Shown: positions 29,640-38,347 of the stretch, piece after piece
Numbering within the stretch: the first letter of the stretch is position 1
Layout: each line of letters starts with the position of its first letter
DNA from: Ignavibacteriota bacterium
GTDB taxonomy: Bacteria; Bacteroidota; Ignavibacteria; Ignavibacteriales; Melioribacteraceae
DNA length: 64,000 nucleotides
Direction of reading: 5' to 3'
Assembly: GCA_016708125.1 (NCBI GenBank)
Contig: JADJGF010000001.1
Span: 4,424,001 to 4,488,000, forward strand
Position numbers and translations under genes: made by a program
Notes under the pieces: generated by a model
Told to the model about the DNA's origin: nothing
Database searches by the model: none
The model's input: only the letters and a program-made list of their open reading frames with translations

Positions 29640-30262
29640 CCTTCTCTTCCAATTAAAGGAACAAAAGCAAAATTAGGAATTTCATCAGTTATAAAATTTT
29701 CATCTGAAATTTTTTGTAGAATTTTTAATGATTGAGAAGTTTTATCACCAATCGGAATTACTAATCTTCCGCCAATTGCTAATTGTTTTTTAAGATTTTC
29801 GGGAATTATCGGACTTCCGGCGGTAACAATAATTCCGTTAAACGGCGAATGTTCATTCCAGCCGATTGTTCCATCTCCGCATTTGCAATGAACACGGATT
29901 GATTTTTCATCAAATAATTTCTGAACTCTTTTATAAATTTGTTCATTTCGTTCAATACTGAAAACTTGCATACTCATTTGTTTTAAAATTGCAGCTTGAT
30001 ATCCGGAACCGGTTCCAATTTCCAAGACTTTATCGTTAGGTTTTAATTTTAAAGCTTCGGTCATTACGGCAACTGTGTATGGTTGAGAAATTGTTTGACC
30101 ATAACCAATTGGTAAAGCAACATCTTTATATGAATGTGAAAGCATAAGCTGTTGAACAAATTCATGTCTCTGCACATTTAAAATTGCTGAAAGAACATTT
30201 TCATCCTTTACACCTTTTCGCCTTAAATTTTCAACAAGTTCATTTCGCTCAATTTCGAACAT
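29630..30262 (-). CDS. pcm: Protein-L-isoaspartate O-methyltransferase
   Basis: Protein of 210 residues. The substrate loop PIGYGQTISQPYTVA is followed by the SAM-binding motif VLEIGTGSGYQAAIL, then IIVTAGSPIIPENL and RLVIPIG. It repairs isoaspartyl residues in aged proteins. The length matches the bacterial enzyme. It lies first in a two-gene unit with miaA. Confidence 0.92.
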   Translation of the reverse strand: MFEIERNELVENLRRKGVKDENVLSAILNVQRHEFVQQLMLSHSYKDVALPIGYGQTISQPYTVAVMTEALKLKPNDKVLEIGTGSGYQAAILKQMSMQVFSIERNEQIYKRVQKLFDEKSIRVHCKCGDGTIGWNEHSPFNGIIVTAGSPIIPENLKKQLAIGGRLVIPIGDKTSQSLKILQKISDENFITDEIPNFAFVPLIGREGWN

Positions 30263-30379
30263 AACTTCCTAAATTTTTGAGTTCAAAATTACAAAAAAAT
30301 AAGTTGCATTAATGTTTTTTCAAATTAAATCTATACATTTCAGAACACAAAAACTTACTTTTTAAAAATGGATTGAAAT

Positions 30380-30898
30380 ATGCTGGAAAATATTCTTGGC
30401 GCACTTTTTATCATGGTTTTACGAATGATGGATGTATCTTTTGGAACTTTTAGGACAATTACAGTTGTTCAAGGGAAAAAATATTTAGCTGGATTAGTGG
30501 GATTTTGCGAAGTGTTAATTTGGATTTTTGGAATGCGATATATTTTTCAGCATTTGGATAATACTTATAATATGCTGGGTTACGCATTAGGATTTGCTTT
30601 TGGAAATGTTATAGGAATTACACTTGAAGAAAAAGTTGCAATGGGTTATGTTCAAGTTAATATTATTTCAATGCATTTTGCAGAAAATATTGCTAACGAA
30701 TTGAGAAAAGCAAAATTTGGAGTTACGATTCTTCCGGCTGAAGGCGGTTCCGGTGGAATGTCTTTACTAATAATTTTAATCAGAAGACGTGATTTAACAA
30801 AGGCTAGAAAAATTGTTGAAGAAATTGATAAAAATTGTTTTATTTCGGTTCAACCTTCAAGACCATATCGCGGATTTATTCATGGTTCAAGAAAGTGA
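30380..30898 (+). CDS. UPF0316 / DUF2179 membrane protein
   Basis: Protein of 172 residues: three N-terminal membrane segments (about 3-20, 35-55, 65-82) and a cytoplasmic C-terminal domain (about 95-170) with KFGVTILPAEGGSGGMSLLIILIRRRD, typical of the DUF5698 plus DUF2179 combination. The function is unknown; DUF2179 domains resemble small ligand-binding regulators. It is divergent from pcm. Confidence 0.82.
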   Translation: MLENILGALFIMVLRMMDVSFGTFRTITVVQGKKYLAGLVGFCEVLIWIFGMRYIFQHLDNTYNMLGYALGFAFGNVIGITLEEKVAMGYVQVNIISMHFAENIANELRKAKFGVTILPAEGGSGGMSLLIILIRRRDLTKARKIVEEIDKNCFISVQPSRPYRGFIHGSRK

Positions 30899-30961
30899 TT
30901 TTTCTATTGATTAAGAAAGTAAACAATATTATATTTTGACCTCAGTTTTTTGATATAATTT

Positions 30962-31037
30962 GCGGGAGTAGCTCAGTTGGTAGAGCGCAACCTTGCCAAG
31001 GTTGATGTCGCGAGTTCGAGTCTCGTCTCCCGCTCCA
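30962..31037 (+). tRNA. tRNA-Gly (anticodon GCC)
   Basis: Cloverleaf with acceptor GCGGGAG/CTCCCGC, anticodon loop TTGCCAA, T-loop GTTCGAGTC and a genomically encoded CCA. Confidence 0.93.
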
Positions 31038-31063
31038 ATCCACTTAGGTGGATTTTCTTTTTT
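31038..31063 (+). terminator. Short hairpin with T-run after tRNA-Gly
   Basis: ATCCAC-TTAG-GTGGAT stem followed by a T-rich tract. Confidence 0.6.
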
Positions 31064-31107
31064 GTAGATGTTCTTTTTTTTAGTTATTTTGATAAAAAAT
31101 TATTGCT

Positions 31108-31180
<73 letters not shown>

Positions 31181-31182
31181 CT

Positions 31183-31218
31183 AAAAAGTGTGATTATTGT
31201 TTGTAATTACACTTTTTT
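31183..31218 (+). terminator. Hairpin terminator after tRNA-Cys
   Basis: AAAAAGTGT (31183-31191) pairs with ACACTTTTT (31209-31217), extended by ATTA/TAAT, then a T-run. Confidence 0.75.
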
Positions 31219-31775
31219 GTTTTAAAGGATTTTGAAAAATCAATAAATTTGAGCTAATAGTCACCAATTTAGTCACTACTTTTTTTAAAATAATCTAAGT
31301 GTTTTATTAAATGAAAAAGCCCATCTGGAACAACTGGTTCACCACAAACCAATAAACCAAATAGGCTTAATCATTATTAAAAAAACTTATTTTATATATG
31401 GTGATTTAGTTGTTTTTGTACATTCAAAATAAAATTCTCTAATCAATAAATCAAGATTTAATAGCGGTATGTAATAAATAAATTATTTTAATTTCATGCA
31501 ACGCTATTAACTTTCAATTCTTTATTAGATTTGTTTAACTCAACAATGGATTTTCAAAATAACTAGAGTAAGGAATATTAAGTGCTAATGATTAGAGTAA
31601 AAATGAGAATCAGGTTCGTAAGTTAGCAAATTAAATATTAACTACTATTCTACGATATAATAAATTATATCAAATAAAACTCTATACAATTAAAAACAAA
31701 TGGTTGTTTAAATAAATCTATATTGAATCAATTTTTTAAGGAGATAAAATTATTATAAAGTGTGCAAACAAGAAA
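31219..31775. other. Non-coding border segment
   Basis: About 550 bases with stops in all frames. The only structure I see is an inverted repeat TTAATAGCG (31458-31466) / CGCTATTAA (31502-31510), which could be a small hairpin. I found no sequence matching the attC-like sites and no tRNA-end duplication. Confidence 0.5.
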
Positions 31776-31958
31776 TTAAAAAGATTTGGTTTCCCTTAAA
31801 ATTCTTTCTGTTAATTCAGTTCGTATTTTTGGTTTTTCAAATTGAAAAATTATAACTCCATTTCTACTTTTATTTTTCTCAACATTTTCAGAAGTAAATT
31901 TAAAATTGAATTGATTTTTTTTATTTTCTTGTTGGACTTTATTTTGTTTTTTTTCCAT
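31776..31958 (-). CDS. Small lysine-rich hypothetical protein
   Basis: A 60-residue frame whose ATG directly follows the stop codon (31959) of the deaminase remnant, so it may have been translationally coupled to it. The sequence is very Lys/Glu/Asn rich (MEKKQNKVQQENKKNQF...), with no recognised domain. It may be a real partner gene of the former deaminase or a chance frame. Confidence 0.35.
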   Translation of the reverse strand: MEKKQNKVQQENKKNQFNFKFTSENVEKNKSRNGVIIFQFEKPKIRTELTERILRETKSF

Positions 31959-32264
31959 TTAGATTAACCCATGTTCTTCTAATGAATGAACTGCTTGTTC
32001 TTCAAGTTTTGGTATTGCTTGTAGTGATAAACGTGTTTTGGGATAAATTTTGTCTAACTCATAATCGATCATAATTCCTTCTTTATTTTTTCTTTTTAAA
32101 TTATTTACAGAATAGAAATCCAAAAATCTTCTAGGTGCAACACCATCATATAGCATTATTCTAATTTTTGAAAGTTCAGATTCATCCTCTGTTAATGCAT
32201 CATTATGAAGATCAATACTCAGACTTTTTTTATAGGGTTCAATATAGTAAATATTTTTAATTCA
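31959..32264 (-). pseudogene. C-terminal remnant of an antiphage-type dCTP/dCMP deaminase
   Basis: An open minus-strand stretch of about 100 codons with no proper start, bounded upstream by a stop at 32262-32264. It reads ...YYIEPYKKSLSIDLHNDAL... and ...YDGVAPRRFLDFYSV.... The combination of an EPY-K-S-(x)-L-H-D segment with GVAPRRF-DF is, to my knowledge, characteristic of the end of the two-domain (P-loop kinase plus deaminase) dCTP/dCMP deaminases used in phage defence. The zinc-binding catalytic part is missing, so it should be inactive. The transposase gene begins about 120 nt further on. Confidence 0.55.
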
Positions 32265-32292
32265 TGCTAAAATTATATGCCTTGCACAGTTA

Positions 32293-33522
32293 TGTCGAAT
32301 TGACTCACAATTAAAGTAACCGAAGTTAATTAGGAAAACAATACGTTGCCTCATAATATAAGTAACCGAAAAAAGCGGAAATATTATGAGCAAAAAGTCG
32401 AAACAAGAGTATATTGCAGCTATACGAGCAAGATATTTAAGTTCAAATAAGGCAGAAAAACAGAAACTTCTTTATGAAATATGCACTACTTGTGGATATA
32501 ATAGAAAATATATAATAAGGGTATTGAATAAAAAAGAAATAAAAGGAACCCCAAAGAAAAAAGCCGGCAGAAAGAAAAAATTTGCTCACAATGAGATAAT
32601 AGCAGCATTAAAGAATATTTGGAAATCAACTAATCTTATTTGCTCAAAAAGATTAAAATATGCAATACCACTATGGCTTCCATTTTATGAGGGAGAACTA
32701 ACAGAAGAAAATAGAAAACTTCTTCTCAGAATTTCACCAGCAACAATAGACCGACTCTTAAAACCGATTAGGAATAAATTTAAGAAAAAGGATTATCAAC
32801 AACCAAACCGGGTTCTTTAATCAAAAACAAATTCCAATAAAAACAAACCAGTGGGATGAGAGTTCCCCGGGATTTATTGAAGCAGATACCGTAGCTCATT
32901 GTGGAGACTCGATTACTGGTAGTTTTGTCTATACAGTTAACACTGTTGATATTGCCTCCGGATGGACTGAAGCACGTGCTATATGGGGCAAAGGACAACA
33001 AGGAACTTTTAAGGCTATTGAATCTATTGAGAATTCTCTCCCTTTCAAAGTTCTTGGTTTTGATTCTGATAACGGTGGTGAATTTCTTAACTGGCATCTA
33101 TTGGCTTACTTCACGAAACGTAAACAACCGGTTGACTATACTCGTTCACGAGCTTATATGAAAAACGATAATGTACATATTGAAGGTAAAAATTGGACTC
33201 ACATCAGGCAATATTTTGGTTATCATCGCTTCGATAATATTAAAATTGTTGAGCTGATGAATGATATTTTTACTAATGAATGGTCTTTGTTTTTAACTTC
33301 TTTATTCCTTCTTCTAAAATTATTTCCAAAGTTCGCGATGGCTCTCAAGTTATCAAAAAACACGATCAGCCTAAAACCCCTTTTCAAAGAATTTTAGACT
33401 CTACGGTTGTCTCTAAGAAAACTAAAATCCTCTTGACAAATAAACACACAAAATTAAATCCCTTTTTGCTACAAAACTCAATCTCTCGTAAAATAAATGA
33501 AATCTTGAAGTTGATTTGACGT
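32293..33522 (+). mobile_element. Insertion-sequence remnant
   Basis: About 1.2 kb containing a broken transposase. Possible imperfect terminal repeats are TGTCGAATTGACTC near 32293 and, inverted, CGTCAAATCAACTTC ending near 33522. They match in roughly 10 of 13 positions, so the ends are tentative, and I could not identify a target duplication. Confidence 0.45.
32386..33519 (+). pseudogene. Frameshifted DDE (integrase-core) transposase
   Basis: Conceptually one protein of about 380 residues now spread over three frames. The N-terminal helix-turn-helix part starts at ATG 32386 (KQEYIAAIRARYL, CGYNRKYIIRVL). The DDE core has GFIEADTVAHCG (first Asp), LGFDSDNGGEF (second Asp) and KNDNVHIEGKNWTHIRQYFGY (Glu). 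The end reads HDQPKTPFQRILDS. Three separate one-base deletions break it: near 32786-32790 (A-run), near 32826 (A-rich), and near 33290-33295 (T-run). Each would be repaired by one extra base. The protein resembles the ISNCY/IS1202-like integrase-core transposases. Confidence 0.75.
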
Positions 33523-33659
33523 TATCAACATATTAACAAAGAAAGAAAAAAGTAGCAAAAAAGAAAGAAACAATTATTATTACTTTTTATTATCTATTTG
33601 GAATTTTTATGAACTCTTTTTTCAACATTTTTTCTTTACCATAGTTACCTTTTATTTTG

Positions 33660-33885
33660 AGGCAACTGGTTATGACAAATAACCCGACGCCAATAACAAC
33701 AATTTTATTAAATAACGAATGGTTTATTTTAAAGAGCAGTTTTTATTTTTTATTTACAAAAACTGCGACTCACTTTTCTGAATTGCACTTCACTTTTACA
33801 AATAACTAAAATTGAAAACTAAATTTTCTGTTTACAAACCAAACCGGAATTGAGCGAAGCGGTCGGGTTGATTTGTTTGTTAGGC
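33660..33885 (-). repeat. attC-like site 1 (array-terminal, degenerate)
   Basis: 226 bp. The right box GTTAGGC (33879-33885) and the CGGGTTGATTTG arm are intact, but the left box is AGGCAAC and the usual GGCGTGG spacer is replaced by TGGTTATGA. This is the distal end of the array. Inner hairpin GCAGTTTTT (33736-33744) / AAAAACTGC (33758-33766). Confidence 0.65.
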
Positions 33886-33892
33886 AACTTTA

Positions 33893-34618
33893 TTACTCAA
33901 AGTATTCTATCTGCCCATTTTTCGTTATTTTCAAACGTAGTATTTCTTTTACATTATATGTTTTATAAAAATAATTGACTTTTACTTTGTATCCCGCTTC
34001 CGTACTATTCATATCAATATTAAGTATCTCCTTACTATAATAATTAAATCTATGAACAGTATTTAAATAAAACTGAGTTAAAATCTCTATTTGAGAATCC
34101 TTTATTGGTATCCCAATATAATTTTTAATTAATTCATTAAAATTGTTTTCATCATCAAGGATATAAAATCTTCCAATATAATCTACTGCGAGATAGAAAT
34201 TAGGAGAATTAGAGGATAATAATCTTTGTTCTTTAAATTCATTTGTTGAATCAGGTGGAATTACGATATTTCCTTCAAAACAATGAAAAAGAACAAATTT
34301 ATTTTTTAATGGATTCAGTTCTTGATTTATGTGAATATTTACTTCTATTTTTGAATTTGAATACCCAATGTACTGCAATTTATTAATAACTAACTCTTTG
34401 TGTAAATCTTTCTCAATTTCTTCTTCAGCATACCTTGAAATATTTATCTTTGCCCATTCTAAATTTTCTCGAATGAACACAGCTTCACTAACATTTTTAG
34501 CTATTTTAATTAGTTCTTTTTCGCAAAAAAAATCTAATGAATCTTGTGTTTGCCCATAAGAAATATTTAAAATATTGCCTACTACGAAAAAGAGAAAAAG
34601 ATATTTAAATGTTTTCAT
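33893..34618 (-). CDS. Secreted hypothetical protein (cassette gene)
   Basis: Protein of 241 residues from the ATG at 34618, chosen because it gives a signal peptide (MKTFKYLFLFFVVGNILNISYGQ) and follows the upstream site by 10 nt. The mature part is mixed alpha/beta without cysteine motifs, with an Asn/Ile/Glu-rich composition. I do not recognise a family. The stop is 8 nt before the right box of site 1. With no room for a promoter of its own, expression should depend on read-through. Confidence 0.7.
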   Translation of the reverse strand: MKTFKYLFLFFVVGNILNISYGQTQDSLDFFCEKELIKIAKNVSEAVFIRENLEWAKINISRYAEEEIEKDLHKELVINKLQYIGYSNSKIEVNIHINQELNPLKNKFVLFHCFEGNIVIPPDSTNEFKEQRLLSSNSPNFYLAVDYIGRFYILDDENNFNELIKNYIGIPIKDSQIEILTQFYLNTVHRFNYYSKEILNIDMNSTEAGYKVKVNYFYKTYNVKEILRLKITKNGQIEYFE

Positions 34619-34627
34619 TTTTATGTT

Positions 34628-34815
34628 GCCTAACGGCGGTGTGCCTAAGCTGCTGCCAAGCACAACAATGATTTATAAAAACGATTAACTAAAAATTTTA
34701 GAAACATTTTATTAATAGAACAATGACAAATAAAAAACTAAACACGGGACGACAAACCCGAAAAGCCCAAAATGCCGAATGCGAAAACGCAGTCAGCTTG
34801 AGGCACGGGTTATAT
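34628..34815 (-). repeat. attC-like site 2 (different sequence family)
   Basis: 188 bp. Boxes GCCTAAC (34628-34634) and GTTATAT (34809-34815). Arm GTGCCT-AAGCTG pairs with CAGCTT-G-AGGCAC with one extra base, the same bulge position as in the main family although the sequence is unrelated. Confidence 0.75.
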
Positions 34816-35235
34816 GCGTTTCCTAATTTCTACCAAACTAAGCGCCTTGCCATTTTCATCGGTTGCCTCAATTTCTTTCTCACATTTTGTGCAATAAAAA
34901 AGTGGGCTTTTATAACCCTTATATTCAGAATAAAACGTTACTGGAGATTTACAAGAATTACAATATGGATTCTTTTTCTTGTCCCAATACAAATTATAAA
35001 AAACTTTCAAGCGATGTTTATATTTTTCAAGGAAGAACAATGCCATCAATATTAGAATTAACCATAGCAACGCAAGTATTACTTGTGCAACCTCTGGCGG
35101 AGAAATTTTTAGCTGCTCTCCAAGAGACAACAATAGATTTGTTAAGCTGGTATATAAGATTCCCGTTAATAATGTTATTGTACTCAATGTTATCAATAAT
35201 ATATGATCTGACAAAATCTTTTTCACTGTTTTCAT
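34810..35235 (-). CDS. Membrane protein with C-terminal zinc ribbon (cassette gene)
   Basis: Protein of 141 residues from the ATG at 35235 (an upstream in-frame ATG at 35271 is possible). It has two membrane segments (about 10-32 and 48-70) and a cytoplasmic tail with NPYCNSCKSPVTFY and FYCTKCEKEIE, i.e. two CxxC pairs forming a zinc ribbon. The stop codon lies inside the right-hand box of site 2, as is common for integron cassettes. Function unknown. Confidence 0.6.
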   Translation of the reverse strand: MKTVKKILSDHILLITLSTITLLTGILYTSLTNLLLSLGEQLKISPPEVAQVILALLWLILILMALFFLEKYKHRLKVFYNLYWDKKKNPYCNSCKSPVTFYSEYKGYKSPLFYCTKCEKEIEATDENGKALSLVEIRKRI

Positions 35236-35308
35236 TTGGTTTTCCTCAGATATTAACTTGCATTTTAGCAATCACTATTGTAACAATGTATAGGGCTAAA
35301 GATAAAGC

Positions 35309-35371
35309 ATATAACGGCGCACGCTGCTAAGCAGATTGGCTGCTTAATTCTGCTTGAGCAGTTAGTTATCC
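35309..35371 (-). repeat. attC-like site 3 (compact, 63 bp)
   Basis: Boxes ATATAAC (35309-35315) and GTTATCC (35365-35371). CTGCT-AAGCAG faces CTGCTT-G-AGCAG with one extrahelical base. Its length is in the normal range of published attC sites, unlike the 220-bp family. Confidence 0.7.
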
Positions 35372-35561
35372 ATAAGCCTCTGGCGATGGATAGTTTATAA
35401 CTGCTGTACGGTTAGCAAAAGTATCGAAAATTTGAATGCGTAAAGTCGTTAATTATTTAGCTTCATATAAATTTTATAAAATAGATTATTTAAGTGGAAA
35501 CAGAATAGTGGATATTAAAAAACTTTCAACAAATCAATTTAGGCAAAAAGCATTTAAATTT

Positions 35562-35587
35562 TTTAGCAGCGTGCGCCGTTATCCACA
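35562..35587 (+). repeat. Inverted half-site
   Basis: TTAGCAGCGTGCGCCGTTAT (35563-35582) is the exact reverse complement of 35311-35330 in site 3. The bases just past the box (CCACAGGCTC) resemble those beside site 4 (GAGCCTGTGG-like, here GAGGCTGTGG). It suggests an inverted cassette fragment. Confidence 0.5.
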
Positions 35588-35646
35588 GGCTCAGACACGG
35601 TCAGCTTTATGCCTAAGCGTTATTTAAAAACCATAGGAGCAAAGCA

Positions 35647-35829
35647 ATGAAAATCAATCAATCTTTGAAACAATTGGAAGAAATATTGTCCCCGATTAAA
35701 CCGGAAAACCAAAATATAAAAATATCTTCAGTGAAAATTGAAGATGCCATGTTGGGAAAAATAAAAGTCAGTGTGGATTATATCGTTTCTCCACTCGAGA
35801 CAGAATTTGAAAATAAAGATTATAAATAA
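35647..35829 (+). CDS. Small plus-strand hypothetical protein
   Basis: A 60-residue frame with a good ribosome site (AGGAGCAAAGCAATG). Sequence MKINQSLKQLEEILSPIKPE..., no known domain. It is one of very few plus-strand frames in the array and follows the inverted half-site. Its last 60 bases overlap a convergent minus-strand frame (35768-36019), so at most one may be functional. Confidence 0.4.
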   Translation: MKINQSLKQLEEILSPIKPENQNIKISSVKIEDAMLGKIKVSVDYIVSPLETEFENKDYK

Positions 35830-36019
35830 AATCAACTCGTTCATTTAAAAGGGCAGAATTATTCTGATCCTTAATTTCAGAAAACGAGAATTCTTTTAAT
35901 AATGATTCAAATGCAATAGCAGTTATTTCTTTGGCAATTAAATGTTCGTAATATTCATTCATAAAAATGTTCCAATAATGTTTATAAATAAAAATATTTT
36001 CATTGCTTTGCTCTGCCAA
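35768..36019 (-). CDS. Small hypothetical protein (cassette gene)
   Basis: An 83-residue frame from a TTG start 27 nt from site 4; the first ATG in frame is at 35962. The sequence is aromatic-rich (IFIYKHYWNIFMNEYYEH) without a recognised domain. Its orientation matches the array, but it overlaps a plus-strand frame and lacks a complete site directly downstream. Confidence 0.4.
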   Translation of the reverse strand: MAEQSNENIFIYKHYWNIFMNEYYEHLIAKEITAIAFESLLKEFSFSEIKDQNNSALLNERVDFIYNLYFQILSRVEKRYNPH

Positions 36020-36045
36020 TGCGTAACGATAACGGCAGAGGCTGT

Positions 36046-36265
36046 GGATAACGGCGGTGCAAATTACCCGTCCGACCAGAACAACAATATTTTTTTATTT
36101 ATAAAAATGTTTAGAACTGTAGCCTTGTTTAACTTTCGTAATAAACAAGGCGGTACTAACTTTACAACATATACTAATTTAAAGAGCAACTTTTATAAAA
36201 CACAAAACTTCAGAACAATACATAACCCGTTCGACCTCGCGGTCGGGTTGATTTGCTGGTTATAT
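36046..36265 (-). repeat. attC-like site 4
   Basis: 220 bp. Boxes GGATAAC and GTTATAT (36259-36265). Inner hairpin is of a different sequence from most copies: GCCTTGTTTA (36122-36131) / TAAACAAGGC (36142-36151). Confidence 0.8.
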
Positions 36266-36269
36266 GCGT

Positions 36270-36860
36270 TTATTCATATAAGCCAATATCAACACTCTCT
36301 TTTATAACAGTATCAGCTAATTCCCATAAAGCTGGAGCGAATTCTTTTATATAGATTTTCTTAGCTATTACCTTTTCAACCGGAATCTTTAATTTTTCCG
36401 ATTTCGTATCTCCCGTTAATAAATGATTTAATAACGGGTGAAGCCCATCAATAGCAGCTGCATATTTTGCTTCTTCTGTTTCTCTAGCTTCAAATTCATA
36501 CCATAAACTCATGAACTCATTTGCTTGATCTTCTGGTAACATATTAAAAAGGCGTTGAGCACATAATTGTTCATCTCTAAATTTTGTTTTTTGATTCTCT
36601 AAATAAAGAAAAGTATCGCCTACATCTATTTCAACAAGGTCATGAATTAAAAGCATTTTTATAACTTTAAGTATATCTAAAAAATTAGATGAGGAATGCT
36701 CAATAAAAAGAATTGCCATAAGTGAAATATGCCAAGAATGTTCAGCAGAGTTTTCAGGTCTTTCTGGATCCAAAGTTCCATTAGAGCGTAAGACTAACTT
36801 TAACTTTTCTATTTCATTAATAAATTTAGCTTGTTTAATTAGCCTTTCCGATATCATCAA
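36270..36860 (-). CDS. HD-domain phosphohydrolase, YfbR/HDDC2-like
   Basis: Protein of 196 residues. It has SAEHSWHISLMA (first metal histidine), then LLIHDLVEIDVGDTF (HD signature) and a distal AIDGLHPLLNH aspartate region, so the metal-binding set appears complete. YfbR-like enzymes are 5'-deoxynucleotidases acting on dNMPs. In a cassette array a role in altering nucleotide pools, possibly against phage, is an attractive but untested idea. The gene begins 24 nt from site 5 and ends 5 nt from site 4. Confidence 0.8.
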   Translation of the reverse strand: MMISERLIKQAKFINEIEKLKLVLRSNGTLDPERPENSAEHSWHISLMAILFIEHSSSNFLDILKVIKMLLIHDLVEIDVGDTFLYLENQKTKFRDEQLCAQRLFNMLPEDQANEFMSLWYEFEARETEEAKYAAAIDGLHPLLNHLLTGDTKSEKLKIPVEKVIAKKIYIKEFAPALWELADTVIKESVDIGLYE

Positions 36861-36883
36861 AACCCTCAGGATTTATTGTTAGC

Positions 36884-37118
36884 ATATAACGGCGGCGCAA
36901 ATAACTTGTCCGCCCAAATCCGTCAGCTGACGGAACAATTTTATTTAATAACGATTAATTCATTTTAAAGAGCAGTTTTTAATTTGCCTTTAGCAAAAAC
37001 TGCGACTTACTTTTATAAATTGTACTTCACTGTTACAAAAACTAAAATTTACTTTCTAACTTTTATTTTGCACAAAACCCAAACGAGCGAAGCGGTCGGG
37101 TTGATTTGCGTGTTATAC
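36884..37118 (-). repeat. attC-like site 5
   Basis: 235 bp. Boxes ATATAAC (36884-36890) and GTTATAC (37112-37118). Inner hairpin GCAGTTTTT (36972-36980) / AAAAACTGC (36995-37003). It carries the inserted palindrome at 36919-36934, which accounts for its extra length. Confidence 0.8.
36919..36934. repeat. Inserted 16-bp palindrome TCCGTCAGCTGACGGA
   Basis: Perfect palindrome placed between the left arm of site 5 and the CAATTTTATT that follows in all copies. Confidence 0.7.
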
Positions 37119-37128
37119 CGTTTTTTTC

Positions 37129-37404
37129 TTAAGTAGATTTTAATTCACCTTTATTGTATTTATGAATTAAACTTGAGATTAATGTTTGATATGGAATACC
37201 TTCTTCAATGGCTTTAATCTGAATATCGTTATAATCTTTAGTTGTTAAACGAATATTAATACGTTTATTTTTTGCTAAACTTGCTTTGGCTGATTCAACA
37301 TAAGCTTTTTGATCTTTCTTTTTAATTGATTTCCATTCACCTTTTTCAAAAGATTCAACCAATTCTTTTTCTTCTTTATCTAAATATTTCATTTTATTCC
37401 TCAT
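37129..37404 (-). CDS. CopG-like antitoxin (cassette gene)
   Basis: Protein of up to 91 residues; the ATG at 37392 would give 87. It has KRINIRLTTKDYNDIQIKAIEEGIPYQTLISSLIHKY, a ribbon-helix-helix type DNA-binding segment of CopG-family antitoxins, preceded by LVESFEKGEWKSI, the usual toxin-binding region. Its toxin gene immediately upstream (37394-37671) is broken, so this is an orphan antitoxin. It may persist as an anti-addiction or regulatory gene. Confidence 0.8.
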   Translation of the reverse strand: MRNKMKYLDKEEKELVESFEKGEWKSIKKKDQKAYVESAKASLAKNKRINIRLTTKDYNDIQIKAIEEGIPYQTLISSLIHKYNKGELKST

Positions 37405-37671
37405 TACTTAAGTAAATTTTTGTTGCCTCTCTGCTTGGATAAATTGTTTTTAGAAAATATTTTTCATCATCTTCAACAAATGGAACGATATAGGCATAAT
37501 TATTAATTTCAACAATAAAGATTTTTTGATTTGGATATTTCTCTTTATTAGGATGTTAAAAAATATCTAATATTTTTCATTTGAGATAGCAAAAACAATT
37601 TCTTCAAACGAAATATTTCTTTTCTCTTTTAAGATATTATTTTTATCTTCGTCCCAATCAAAGTATTTCAT
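37394..37671 (-). pseudogene. Disrupted toxin partner (BrnT-like)
   Basis: From ATG 37671 the frame reads MKYFDWDEDKNNILKEK... to a stop near 37567. A one-base shift then restores ...LDIF, a TAA, HPNKEKYPNQKIFIVEINN...PSREATKIYL to the stop at 37394. The start and the pieces match small BrnT/DUF4258-like toxins. At least two lesions are present, one frameshift at an A-run and one stop codon (or two opposite homopolymer changes in T6A2). The antitoxin downstream is intact. Confidence 0.65.
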
Positions 37672-37756
37672 AAATATCCGAAATGTGTGCCTTATAGGTA
37701 TACAATTTACAAAAGTGTGATTAATTTGTCAATATTATGTTTGATTTTTTTGAACG

Positions 37757-37980
37757 GTATAACGGCGTGGCAAATAACCCGTCCGCCCAAAACTACAATT
37801 TTACTAAATAACGATTGGTTTATTTTAATGAGCAGTTTTTATTTTTCTTTAGCAAAAACTGCGACTAACTTTTCTAAATTGCACTTCACTTTAAAAAAAA
37901 CTTAAATTTACTTTCAAACTTTCTGTTTACAAACCAAACCGGAATTGAGCGAAGCAGTCGGGTTGATTTGTTTGTTATAC
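37757..37980 (-). repeat. attC-like site 6
   Basis: 224 bp. Boxes GTATAAC and GTTATAC (37974-37980). Inner hairpin GCAGTTTTT (37832-37840) / AAAAACTGC (37854-37862). Confidence 0.8.
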
Positions 37981-37996
37981 TGTTTTAAACTTAAAT

Positions 37997-38347
37997 TTAT
38001 TTATCTAATTCTTTGACAATTTTTGCAAGTAATTTTTTTAAGGTAGGTAAATCTTTTTTAGCAGTTTTCCAAACAACATCAACGTTTACACCAAAATAAT
38101 CGTGAATAAGTTTATCTCGCATTCCACTTATTTCTCGCCATGGAATTTCTGAAAAATTATTCTTTATTTCTTTCGGTACTTTTTTGCTTGCTTCCCCAAC
38201 AATTTCAATTGCGCGAATTACTGCAAATTGTGTTTTTTCATCTTTCCTAAATTCGTTTATTGTTAATCCTTTTATAAATAGAATTCCTTTACTTGTTGAT
38301 TCAAGCATATCATTTAGATATTGTATGAAATCTCTATCGATACTCAT
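37997..38347 (-). CDS. hepT: HepT-like ribonuclease toxin (HEPN domain)
   Basis: Protein of 116 residues with the HEPN nuclease motif RX4HXY as R77-D-K-L-I-H82-D-Y84, preceded by AIEIVGEASKKVP, typical of DUF86/HepT. It overlaps the nucleotidyltransferase gene by 4 nt (ATGA), the normal layout of HepT/MntA modules. In studied pairs MntA AMPylates the tyrosine of the HXY motif and so silences the RNase. The tyrosine is present here. Confidence 0.88.
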   Translation of the reverse strand: MSIDRDFIQYLNDMLESTSKGILFIKGLTINEFRKDEKTQFAVIRAIEIVGEASKKVPKEIKNNFSEIPWREISGMRDKLIHDYFGVNVDVVWKTAKKDLPTLKKLLAKIVKELDK

